Below the pieces are notes generated by a model. It was not told the origin of the DNA. It made no database searches and saw only the letters and a program-made list of their open reading frames with translations. DNA of 64,000 bases. It comes from Lunularia cruciata. Taxonomy: Eukaryota > Streptophyta > Marchantiopsida > Lunulariales > Lunulariaceae. Each line of letters begins with the position of its first letter. The first letter of the stretch is position 1. Made by a program: the position numbers and the translations under genes. This document shows, piece after piece, positions 10,666-20,830 of this stretch. The stretch covers positions 60,260,911 to 60,324,910 of the forward strand of contig OX419760.1 in the NCBI GenBank assembly GCA_948567375.1, given 5' to 3'.

Positions 10666-11344
10666 TGTGAGCCGGCCTGTCTCTCACTCAGGATGAACCT
10701 CTGATGGCTATTATGGTAGCGCACCATGGACTAAGAAGGCAAGGAACCCCAACTCCATCATACTCCTCCAAGGCTAACACTCCAAGACTCAAGACATTGC
10801 TCACTAGAGGACTCAATGAGAGAGAGATAGTTGCAAATGAAAGGATGATGAGTACCTCCTCACTCCTTGTTTATATACTTGTGAAATAGTTACGTACCAA
10901 AGTTACTAATTACCGTAGTAACTCAAGTTACTAGACTAAAAGTCAAGTAAAGTCAAAAGGTAGAAAGGAATATCCATTCACATGGGCATATTCCCCTTAA
11001 CTTGACCCAACCACTAAAGCAAGGATTCCTTCACATGGGCTATCCTTGGACTAAAGAAGAATCCAAAACAAAAAGGCTTGCGGGCCCAAGAGTTCTCAAC
11101 TCTTTCCCCAAAGCCAAACACCTAGGAATAATACCAAGTCAACACACTAAAATCCAAAATAGTGGTGCTCATCTTTTCTACTTCCTCTAAAGTAAGGTCC
11201 CATCTATCTTAGCTATGACTAACTTTAGCTAACCATGACTAATATAGAACCATCCTTTATCTCTATATAAATAATATCTCTTAAGTACTTGTAATACCAA
11301 GCTAAATATCACAATACCACACACATGCACAAATGGGTGTTACA
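10666..11344 (-). repeat. 5' LTR of element H (679 bp)
   Basis: Promoter-bearing LTR of the minus-strand element. Same length as the partner at 3543-4221, with four substitutions between them. Confidence 0.97.
10869..10877 (-). promoter_or_regulatory. TATA box of the H 5' LTR
   Basis: On the minus strand the sequence AGTATATAAACAAGG gives a canonical TATATAAA box, placed about 210 bases before the end of the LTR. Transcription would start roughly 30 bases downstream (near 10840) and read into the primer binding site. Confidence 0.6.
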
Positions 11345-11603
11345 GATCAGGCTAGGGTCATTCCACACAAGACATTCAACCTTGTCCGACACTCATTGAT
11401 GGCACAAAGGAATATGAAGTGGAACGGATTCTCCAAAAACCCATGCGTGGTACTCGCCATCCACGGGTAGACTATCTAGTACAATGGAAAGGTTACCCCA
11501 CTATGAAGCAACATGGGAGCCCGCTGTCAATTTGGCACATGCACCGGTGTTGGTGCAAGCATTTGAGCAACAATTGCACAACATGGACGTTGCGCCTTAA
11601 AAG
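11345..11603 (+). pseudogene. A1 chromodomain, C-terminal end of integrase
   Basis: Continuation of the A1 coding region after element H. In one frame I read EYEVERILQKPMRG, then DYLVQWKGYP, the hallmark of a chromodomain (VE-I...R...YLVKWKGY). A frame change separates it from the integrase tail at 3542. The protein ends at a TAA near 11598, within or just before the purine tract. Chromodomains direct chromovirus integration to particular chromatin. Confidence 0.85.
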
Positions 11604-11611
11604 GAGGGAGG
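11599..11611 (+). promoter_or_regulatory. Polypurine tract of A1
   Basis: AAAAGGAGGGAGG lies two bases before the LTR start TGTAATACC. Confidence 0.8.
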
Positions 11612-11613
11612 TC

Positions 11614-12361
11614 TGTAATACCAAGAGCTAGCCATATGATCTAGATGTGAAATTAAGTTTGGTAACATCTAGAAGGATGTTATGCATGATGGTCAAAATA
11701 GGTAAGATAGAAGAATCACCAAAAGAGTACTTCTACTAATAGGGCAGAAATTGAAATAGACTTGAGAACCTTAGAACCAATAGCTAGACATATGATTTAA
11801 AGGTGAGAATTGGTTTGGTAACATCTGGAAGGATGTTACACATGATGGACTAAACAGATCAGAAAGAGATATCACCAAAAGGGGACTTCTACTAATAGAG
11901 TAGGAACCAAAATATACTTGAAATCTTTGAAGGCAATTTCGGAGGCCTAAACGGATGAATTAGGCCTCAAAAATATGCGGACGCCCCCCCCCCCCCCCCC
12001 CCCAAACAGAGGAATGGCTGGCCCTCCCTCCCCCTTGCTTTGTCTCATCGAGAGCTTTCCAATGGTACCTTACGTGATTCTGAGATTCCTACCGGAAGAT
12101 TCCCTAAAAGATTCCCTCCGGTCAAAGCTTGTTTGACCAACCAGATAGGACCTAGACCAGACATGTCACCCATCCAAGTAAGTAATCCAAGGGTGGAGCT
12201 TGCTGACATGTCACCTATATGTGTCCCTAATCCTATGGTGGAGCTTCCTTGGTGTAGATCCTCTTTGTCTATATAATTAAGAGAAGGTGTTCCTTTGGGG
12301 CAACAAATGTTTGAGTGTGCAATCTGTGTTTTCTCTCTTCTCTTGTTCTCGGAGTATTACA
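11614..12361 (+). repeat. 3' LTR of A1 (748 bp) with internal 156-bp duplication and C20 tract
   Basis: Begins TGTAATACC after the purine tract and ends GGAGTATTACA. Inside, about 150 bp is duplicated with a 156-bp period: GCTAG near 11627 and again near 11783, both followed by a GGTAACATCT-type segment. A run of 20 C occupies 11984-12003. A TATA-like stretch TCTATATAATT is near 12268. Related LTRs occur at 17695-18278 and at 41646-41755 plus 48076-48540. Confidence 0.9.
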
Positions 12362-12450
12362 TCTACCTAGCCTACCATACATAACATCCTTCTAGATGTT
12401 ACCAAGCTAAATTTTACCTCTAGATAGTATGTCTAGCTATTAGTATTACA
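12362..12450 (-). repeat. Terminal fragment of the A2 3' LTR
   Basis: Matches the end of the A2 right LTR (TCTACCTAGCC...CTAGCTATTAGTATTACA against 18196-18278). It is followed by a purine tract on the minus strand (CTTAAAAGGTC, 12451-12461). The missing remainder lies left of A1, outside the window. Confidence 0.85.
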
Positions 12451-12461
12451 GACCTTTTAAG

Positions 12462-15400
12462 ACGAAACGTCCTTGTTGCAAAGCTGTTGCTTAAAAGATT
12501 TAACTAACACAAGTACATTGGTCAAGTTGGCTACTAGCTCACATGTGGATGGCAAATACCACAGATGTGTTTTTGGAGAATGAGTTTGACTTCATATTCC
12601 TCCGTGTCATCGATGAGGGTTGGACAAGGTCAAATTTCTTGTATGGAAGAGAAGTTGGGCGGTCGAGGTGCATATTTGCATAGTAAGGAAACATGGAATT
12701 CTACATGGATCTTCATGTGTGGCGGTAGCTCAAGGTGGTAGGCCACTACACCAATTTGACAAAGAATGGAAAAAGGTCCAATAAAACAAGGTCTGAGTTT
12801 ACAAGGGCCAACCAATGTGAGGTTGGTGGTTGACAACCAAACTTGATCTCCAATATTAAACTCCATGCGTGTTTTCAATGTGCATTTGCATATTGCTTCT
12901 ATTGATTTTGGGCAATCTACAACCTATACTTGGCATTCTCCACACCCTATTGGATTCTAGAAACAAAAGTATTAACAATGTCCATCTTGGTAGCCATCAA
13001 ATGGACCTTCATCAAGCTCAAAGGTATGAAAGGATATTCTTCATACATGAGGAAGAACGATGTGACCTATGTGGAGGCATTCACTAAATTTTTGTAAGCA
13101 AATTCCACCAATGGTCTCACTTCTCTTGCTCATACAAGGTGAAGCCTTGAAGCATACCTCAATAGTGCAATTTCCCACTCTATTGTTCCATCAGTCCTTA
13201 GATGGTAAGTTGTGGATATGGCCAATTTGGTTTTGATGAAACCAAAGAGTGTTCTCCAAAACAAACTAGTAAATTGAGTGCCTCTATTTATAGTGAGCAT
13301 TCAAGATAGACCATGGTGAGACAAAATTGCATCTAAGTATAATTGCACCAGTTGCGGGCATTCACATCCTTGGTGGTAGGACACACATAAATTATTTTGC
13401 TAATTTGGTCAACAAAGACTACAATATAGTCAAACCCTGAGGTAGTCTTGGGCAACTTACAAACTAGATCCATGCTTACTTGTTCCTAATATTATGTAAA
13501 ATCCGGGAGGGGTTGAAGGAGTCCTATGGGAGCTTGATTAGAAGCTTTATTTTGTTGATAGAGTAGGCATATCCAAACATATTCCATCACATTGTTGTTC
13601 ATCTTGGGCCAATAATAATGGCATTTGACTACATCTAAGGTCTTGTCCACTCCAACATGATATGCAATGGTAGAATCACGACATTTTGTTAGGATGGTGG
13701 TTCATGATCCATAGCCTGCAATCACAAGAAGTGAGTCCTTAAGTGCTAGTGACACCTTTGGATGAGCATTTACAATTTGTGGATCAGTTTTGTAGCAACA
13801 AGAATCCTTGGCCAAAATTCAAGGTTCATCTTGACCTCTATCACCAAATTATTTACCATTGGCATTTGGATAAATGCATTTGCAAGTTGCTTCTTGCCTT
13901 CCACGTATATGATTGTCATGTTGAATTGTTGTCTCCACTCTTCCTACTAAATTTGTCCACAAGAAAGATCTTTTTGTGTCTTGAGATAGATAAAGGTTTG
14001 TGGTCAATCTCCACTACAAATGCCTTCTCACTAAGATAGTGCTTCCAATGCTTGGTTGCAAGGACAATGGCCAATTCTTCTTGTTTGATGGTGTGACAAT
14101 TGCATTCTACCAATAATAGCTTATAAGAGAAATATGCAATTGGGTGCCATCCGTCATGCCACTCTTGTTGTAGGACTGCTCTTATTGCTACACCCAATGG
14201 ATCTATAGCCAACTTGATTGGATGTTTTAGGTCAAACCATTTCAAGATAGGTGCATGTAGTAATTTGTCTTTCAATTCTTGAAAGTTCAATTCTTATGCG
14301 GTTCTTCATATCCACTTCTTTCCTTTGCCCAATAGTACTATTAGAGGTTGTGCAATCTTGGAGAAGTCCTTGATAAATCAAAAATAAACCCCATCAATCC
14401 CAAGAAACTCTTGAGTTGAGCCTGATCTTTTGGAGCACCCCATTTTTGAATGACCTCTATTTTATTTGTTAGCATTTGGATACCTTTTTCACTTACTCTA
14501 TGCACTAAGTAGTCTACTTCAGATTTACCAAACTTGCACTTTGAGATTTGGCATACAATTGATTCTATCATAGAATCTGGAGGACTTCTTGTAGATGTTG
14601 CTTGTGCTCTATCCTTGTACTGCTATAGACTAAGATGTCATCAAGGCAAATGATAACAAATTTATCCAAGAATGGACAAAATATATCATTCATCAAAGTC
14701 ATGAAACTGGTTGGAGCATTGGTGAGGCCAAACTATATCACCAAGTACTCAAAGTGACCATACCTTGTTCAAAAGGCCATTTTATGTTTGTCTTCCTTTG
14801 CAATCCTGATTTGGTTGTAACCACTCCGCTAATCAAGTTTGGTGAAGTGCTTTGCTCCATTAAGTTGATCAAACAAGTCATCCATGCAAGGTAATGGATA
14901 TTTGTTCTTCACCATTTGTTGATTTAGTCCCTAGTAGTCAATGCACATGCACATTGTTCTATCCTTCTTCTTCAAAAACAATACAAGAGCCCCATATGGT
15001 AATACGTTGGGTTGGATAAACCCCTTCTGCAACATATCCTTGATTTTAGCCTTGCACTCCTCTAACTCACAAGGTGATAGTTGATATGGGGCCTTACAAG
15101 GAGATGTCTTCCCAAGAAGTATCTAAATTTTATGATCTACTCTTCTTTTTGGTGGTAAATTTGAGAGTTATTCATCTAAAAAGACATCTTGAAACTCATT
15201 GACCACATCTTTCAATTTCTCAAGAATTTTTCCATCGTGTTGGCCACTCAAGACTTTATTTGTTAGACCCACAAAATATCTATTTGTCTTACCAAGAGAT
15301 GTAGTTCCTATGATATAGAGAGGTAGCCCGTGCTTTTGTGATCTTTCTTAATCCCAAAGATCTTCCATTGACTAGTTCTCACTACTTTCTTTCTCCAATC

Positions 15401-16870
15401 CACCATGGGGTTGTAGTGCTATATCCATCACATGCCTAAGATCACATCATAATGAGCTAATTGTATTACTTTCCACTTGATTGCCTTTTGAGAATCTCCT
15501 ATAAAGAGTGTTACTTTTCTAGGTAATGACTCCATCCTCTTTGTCTGACCATTAGGTAATTCTAGTTTGTCATTCTTTATCATTCTCTAGTTCCATCCTC
15601 AACCTTATTGCAACAAAGTGAGACAAGAATTTTTTTTGTTACTCCAAGGTCTATCAATACTCTCACCGGAGTGCCTTCTAGGACTCCATTTATGACAAAC
15701 AATTGTGTGTTTGTCTTCCTCTACCATTGCACACCCGTCCTCTTCCTCCCCTTGCTTTTAATCTTCTTCATTGAGCCAATAAGGCCACAAGGTACATTTA
15801 CTAGTTATCTTTGTTTTTTAATGTGCTTTCAGCATCCTCTCCTTTGATTCATCTCTCCATGTGGTTCAAAGGCCACATGTATGGAGACTAAGGGCCTCTA
15901 GGATGACAAGCACAACAATTGATGGTTATGTGCCCAACTTGGCCACAATTGTAACAACATTGTTGTTCTGCTCAAGCCCCTTCTCCTTGTGGGATTCCTT
16001 CTCTCCTTTCTTTGATTTGTCCCTGTTCTCCTTGGAGGGGTCTTGCTCCTCAATCTCGGAACCAACTGTTGCCTAATTCCATGGGAACTAGTTTATCAAA
16101 ATATTGTGTCTTAGCCTGATAGTTTTACATCGAGCTTACTCCCCTCACCTCCTCCAAGTGCCCCTCCTATTCTTTGAGTGCAAGCAACGGATTCAAAAAC
16201 AATGCAAGAATTTTGTACCATTACCTCTTGGAAAATCTGCTTTTTGAATCCCCCTTTTGAAATTTTCAAGAGCTTTAGCTAGACTCATATAAGTTATCAC
16301 AACATGTAGATCAAAAAATTCCTCTACATACTCTTGAAGGCTATTCTTCTACTTTAGCTTTGTTGGGGCTATCTGCACAAAATCCACAAATTGGAAATTC
16401 TTGAGTAGCCCTTCCTACATGGCTGTCCAAGTGACCTCTCTTCCTTCTACTAAAAATGTGACTTGGTTGGTTGGTGACCTTTCCCAAGCATCATACCATG
16501 TGAGGGCTTTTTTAGTCAAGTACTCATACACAAACTCGCTTCCAGAATGATCAGTGATCTCAATTGTGAACAATTGAGTTTGGTTCGGGCTATTTGCACA
16601 AAATCCACAAATTGGAAATTCTTGAGTAGCCTTTCCTACATGGCTGTCCAAGTGACCTCTCTTCCTTCTACTAACAATGATTTTTTCCAAGCATCATAGC
16701 ATGTGAGGACTTTTTTGGTCAAGTACCCATACACAAACCCGCTTCTAGAATGATCAATGATCTCAATTGTGAACAATTGAAGGTATAGATTCATTCTTGA
16801 AATCCAATTTTCCACTATTCCCATAGAAAATTGCCCCTTGAAAGGCTTGATGTTACACATCTTTTTCATT
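12462..16870 (-). pseudogene. A2 gag-pol relic
   Basis: Read on the minus strand from right to left. Gag is at about 16870-16360 (YLTKKALTWYDAWE) and is partly duplicated. The CCHC knuckle is at 15960-15905 (C-Y-N-C-x4-H-x4-C). RT remains lie between about 15100 and 14341, RNase H at 14290-13916 (GAVLQQ-type core, IDHKPL) and integrase from about 13640 to 12630, ending in the GDQVWLST C-terminal module. Sequence and domain order match A1 closely. Numerous stops and frame changes make it non-functional. No intact reading frame is longer than about 125 codons. Confidence 0.85.
16360..16800 (-). repeat. 221-bp tandem duplication in A2 gag
   Basis: GGGCTAT..GCACAAAATCCAC occurs at 16366 and again at 16587. 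TGGCTGTCCAAGTGACC occurs at 16420 and at 16641. The two units therefore repeat part of gag with a 221-bp period. The second unit has a short internal deletion. Confidence 0.85.
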
Positions 16871-17682
16871 CATAGTAACAATGTGACTTGGTTGTTGATT
16901 GGGATCAACGTCATTGGCATGGATGGTTCTCTCGGTACTTTGATTGCAGGTGTTGATTGTTGAGACGGTTCCACTTCTTGCATTACTTGATCATTCTTAA
17001 GGTATATACTTGATTTTTCAATTCCTCCATGGTCATCTTGATCTCCCAAAACTCATTCAACATTCATTGCATCAACTCTTGCAACTACGGATCCATGATT
17101 CCTACACATGGCCAATGTTCAATTCCTACTTCTTATTTCAATAGAGGATTAATATGATCACTCAAGAGGGAGCACAAACTGTTAGGACTACCATTGAGAC
17201 CTCAAAGGCTATCATTCACTGAAAATATTCCTCACAAAAATTGTGGACAACAAAATCCCAAGACTTCACATTTGGTCTAACCACAAAATGAATTTCTACT
17301 TGCATGTTGAAAGGGGGAGGATTTGGTGCATTCAAATCATAATATCATAACAACATGTAGATTGTCAAATCCTACTCTCTAGAGTATACCACCATATGTA
17401 GAATCATCTGAATTGGTGAATTCATCACTTTGTCCATGAACTCTATTCCAAAATGATAAACAAGAGATACTCTCACTTGCTCCCTTTGGATGTACATAAT
17501 ATTGATGTGGAATGGATTCAAAAATGAAAAATTGGGTGCATGAAATTGTCCTCTAGGCACCTCATCCCATCCTCTCTCTAAAACCCCCCTCGAGTCTAAC
17601 AATTGCATTATGTTTTTCTTCCCTCAAAATTACTCAATTTTAGGAGCCCATTTTCTTCCACTCTTTTGGATTAAAACACCTT
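16871..17682 (-). other. 5' leader of A2, no gene seen
   Basis: Region between gag and primer binding site. Only short open frames without recognisable domains. Confidence 0.5.
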
Positions 17683-17693
17683 CTCTGATACTA
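17683..17693 (-). promoter_or_regulatory. Primer binding site of A2 (initiator tRNA-Met type)
   Basis: On the minus strand TAGTATCAGAG adjoins the 5' LTR. It differs by one base from the initiator-Met site TGGTATCAGAG. Confidence 0.75.
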
Positions 17694-17694
17694 T

Positions 17695-18278
17695 TGTAAT
17701 ACTCCAAGGATAGGAGAACTCTCCAAGAGAGATACAAGAGAAAAAAATACAAGCTTCACACTCAATACTCCGAAGGAGCATCTTCTCTTTATTATATAGT
17801 AAAGAAGATCCCTCAAAGTAAGCTCCACCGTTGTATCAGATACATGGATTGGTCACATGTCAACAAGCTACTCCCTTAGATAAGTTTTATGGACAGCTTG
17901 GTCCTTGTTCTATCTAATTGGTCAAATAGGTTTGACCAAAGGGAATCTTTAGAGAATCTTCCTATAAGAAGCTCAAAATTGCATGGGTGAGGTACTATTG
18001 GAAAGCTCTTGATGAGACCAAACAATGGGAGGAGAAGGCAAGCCTTTCTCCACAAAGGCCAAGAATCTTTTCATTTTCAAGGCTTAATTCATTAGTTTAG
18101 GTCTCCCAAATTGGCTTTGAAGTTTTTGGGTTATTTTTGGCTTCTACCTTATTAGTATAAGCACTCTTTTGGTGAGACCTCTATCTGATCTACCTAGCCC
18201 ATCATAAATAATACTCTTCTAGATGTTACCAAGCCAATTTTCAACTCTAGATAATATGTCTAACTATTGGTCCTATAA
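17695..18278 (-). repeat. 5' LTR of A2
   Basis: Plus-strand reading starts TGTAATACTCCAAGGA and ends around CTATTGGTCCTATA, matching the A1 and A3 LTRs in reverse orientation. The right boundary is eroded and approximate. Confidence 0.8.
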
Positions 18279-19955
18279 TACCTCTAAAATGGAGAAAACT
18301 TTATGCAACTCAGATGACAATAACTTTTCTTGTATTTCTTTGATTCAAATGATCTAGGCCTCAATGAAAATCATGTGAGGTAAGATTTCTAATGGTTTAA
18401 AGCAAGCTACAATCTGATCATTATAGTTCCTTTGACAAGCTCTCAAACTTGGCCAATTTTTTGTAGTTTCCTACCCTAATTTTGAAATCCCTAATTGAGT
18501 GTTTGCTCTTGGTTCTTGGTAACTTTTCCCATATTTCTGGATCAGAGGTACATATAATTCTCAAAAACACTCTAAAAACCTGAAAACTTCAATCACAGGC
18601 ATGAAAATAAGAGAATTGACATATAATCATGATTTATGATCAAAATGCTCTATTGAGCTTACAATAATATTTTCAATAGAAATTGTTGCATCAACTCTCA
18701 CTGGACCCAAAGCCAGAAAAGATTTCCATATAATTTATTGGTGCCCTTTTTTAACCTCTTACAAAGTTTAATTTCCTAATCCAACTCCAATCCCTTGACA
18801 TGGATCAATGCTTGAGCTCGGCTAACTTTTAAGCTCTACAGACCCAAGTATACTTAATCAAAGACGTTGAATTTTCTCTTTGAGAATTTACACAAAACCT
18901 TTGCACAAAGGTGCAAGACCTAACCACTAACAATACTAGAAATTTTCATAAAGTGATCCAAAACTCCTAACTTGATCATCAGCTCATCTTCAATACCTTA
19001 TTTCCCAAAGGCTCCAACTTCAATCAACCATATCTAATTCAAATTGATCAAAAACTAAAATCTCTTGCACTCAAGGCTATAAGCACTCTTTAACTCACTA
19101 AAAAATTAAAAAATTGTCTCACAAGGCTCCTCAAATTGTCCAATTGCTATGAATTCTAGCCCACTCTATTCACTTGATCATATCATCCTAAGAATCTCCT
19201 CAAATCACTTGTTTTCTATCTTTAAATTGTAGCTTGTTAGCTCCTCTTTCCAATTATGGTATTTTTTTCTCCAAATGCTCTTCCTTACCTCCTTTGATTC
19301 TTTAAGAAGTCCATGCTTCCCCTATTGAGGCCCAAACTCATGTAAATTTATCATTTAGCCTCTTCATTTTTTGACAAATAGACCCCACAACTCCACCTTG
19401 ATGCTCATGAATAAATTTAAATCCTTCTTCTACTATAAGAGCACATAAATTGTTGGATCTTAAACTTGCTAGTAAGTAAGCATTGGGAGGATGACTCAAT
19501 TTGGTTTTCCATTATAGACTCTATGAATGTTGCCTCAAAATGTGCCACCATCCAATCCCGTAAGCTATCATGGTGTAGAATTTGAGCATGATTAGAAAAG
19601 GATTTGGGAGTGGCAGATCAAGAGTATGGGACATCTCCTACTCAAATGCTTCCTCCAATGCCATGGTGTCCATGTTGAGCTAAAACCCTCACTCTCCACG
19701 TCCTCCTCTCACTCGAGTCTCCTAACCTAAAACACCTTCCTTTCTCTCAACTCTCCACCACCTATATACATTAGAGCACTTGAAAAGGATAAGATTGTAC
19801 TCCACATGGTTGGCCACTTAAATCCACATAGATTACTCACATGACAATAGCTCAATTGTGGGATCCGTCATACATCCTACTCCATCTTTATGGAGATAAA
19901 CCACACTAGTTTACTTTTTCATGGGCTATTCAAACCACAACAAAATAGTGCACTT
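18279..19955. repeat. LTR-like repeat R, copy 1
   Basis: Non-coding. Closely parallels about 50180-51848: shared stretches include GGCTAACTTTTRAGCT, CCCAAGTATACTTRATC and ATTTTGAAATCCC in the same order. Both copies end near CAAACCACAACA. Copy 2 borders the 3' end of element G coding sequence, so R is probably part of that family's LTR. Confidence 0.6.
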
Positions 19956-20054
19956 TCTTATTGCCACCCATCATGGTAGTTGACTCAAGCACCCATGCTT
20001 TCCAAACATCTCTTTGATTGGCTTGTGATTTGTTGCCATGATCAGCATGTACAT

Positions 20055-20830
20055 CACTTCCTCCCTTTGCAGATTTTGTTTCCCTAGACTCTAGGACAAT
20101 TTAAGCGGAGCTCAATGAGCATATGCACTCTCACATCCTTTCTAGCATCTCACCAATGCACCTTTACTTGATAGAGCTAAGATCCTCTCTTGTGGTGGGA
20201 AGGGAGCTGGAGCTTGGCTTCATGCTTTGCCTTTGATCAAGGACTTTTGGTTCACCTTAGAGGAGTTCACCATGTCTCTTAGAATTTGGCTAGGTCTACC
20301 ACATCCAACACTCTTGGGCATACTGGACCCGAGCTCATGTGGTTCTACATTTGATCTTGAGTGTATTCACATCTTACGATGTATCATAGGAGGAGACCCT
20401 ACTGGAATCTATGATGCTATTAGAGATGTTGTGGCCTAGATCTTATGATCTATTTGCTCACAATTTCAAATTGAGCGATGGATAGAACTACAAGGGCCAT
20501 GTCATTGGAGGGTGCGGAAAAAATATTGTCATTGTCACGAATGGCCAATGCACATTGTATGATGTGGTGGTGGTGGCAAACCCACTTTGACTAGGATCCT
20601 TGGCACAAGCTAGCATCCAAGCAAGAGCTGCAATGATCATAGCCACTAGGGGAGGAGGACCACTATGCCCCACGGCTTGTCTCTAACACCTTTCTCTCCT
20701 TAGTAGTGGAGATCTTTGGCCACCTTCATCATCAGTTGGATGATCTCCTTCGAGAGGCAGCACGGGGCTCACTATAGAGGAGAGGCACTTTGGTTTTCTC
20801 ACCTGCCATGCTTACCCATATTAACGGCAG
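20055..20830 (+). pseudogene. R2-type LINE, 3' fragment, plus strand
   Basis: Aligns by eye to the C-terminal half of the LINE on the other strand (22276-25504). In order: LPPFADF (against FPPFASL), CGGKGAGAWLHALPL (against CSGKDVGLWIPAQP), and MSLRIWLGLPHPTL with CGSTFDLECIHILRC (against CECGSTLDAAAVHMTRC). Next come YDAIRDVVA (against HDAIRDIVF), LYDVVVVANP (against VADVVVTDP), and FLSLVVEIFGHLHHQLDD near 20690-20750 (against FVPLALELYGAMDTAFDT). It thus holds the zinc motif and remains of the restriction-like endonuclease, with several frame changes. The RT is missing. It is another dead copy of the same family, inverted relative to the longer one. Confidence 0.75.

Larger units (their letters stand above)
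3543..11344 (-). mobile_element. Element H: complete young Ty3/gypsy retrotransposon
   Basis: 7802-bp minus-strand element nested in A1. It has two 679-bp LTRs (3543-4221 and 10666-11344), a primer binding site beside the right LTR, a purine tract beside the left LTR, an uninterrupted gag-pol frame and a small extra ORF. In element orientation the LTRs start TGTAACACCC and end GGCTCACA. I count four LTR differences (3792/10915, 3836/10959, 3877/11000, 4078/11201), about 0.6 percent, so insertion was recent relative to everything around it. RT features (GDGYSGYNQI) and a tRNA-Asp-like primer site suggest a non-chromovirus lineage near Tat/Athila. The lineage assignment is inference. Confidence 0.95.
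1..12361 (+). mobile_element. Family A chromovirus copy A1 (Ty3/gypsy), split by element H
   Basis: Plus-strand Ty3/gypsy element whose 5' LTR lies outside the window. Coding remains run from the left edge to 3542. The element is then interrupted by element H (3543-11344) and resumes at 11345 with the chromodomain, a polypurine tract and the 3' LTR ending at 12361. The base after 12361 continues inside an LTR of the opposite-strand copy A2, so A1 inserted into A2. Stop codons and frameshifts show that it is old and inactive. The chromodomain behind the integrase places it in the chromovirus group. Confidence 0.9.
12362..18278 (-). mobile_element. Family A chromovirus copy A2, minus strand
   Basis: Decayed element of the same family as A1 in the opposite orientation. 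Its left (3') LTR survives here only as the 89-bp tail at 12362-12450, because A1 inserted within it. The internal region runs to 17694, and the right (5') LTR is 17695-18278. Many stops and frameshifts. Confidence 0.88.
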
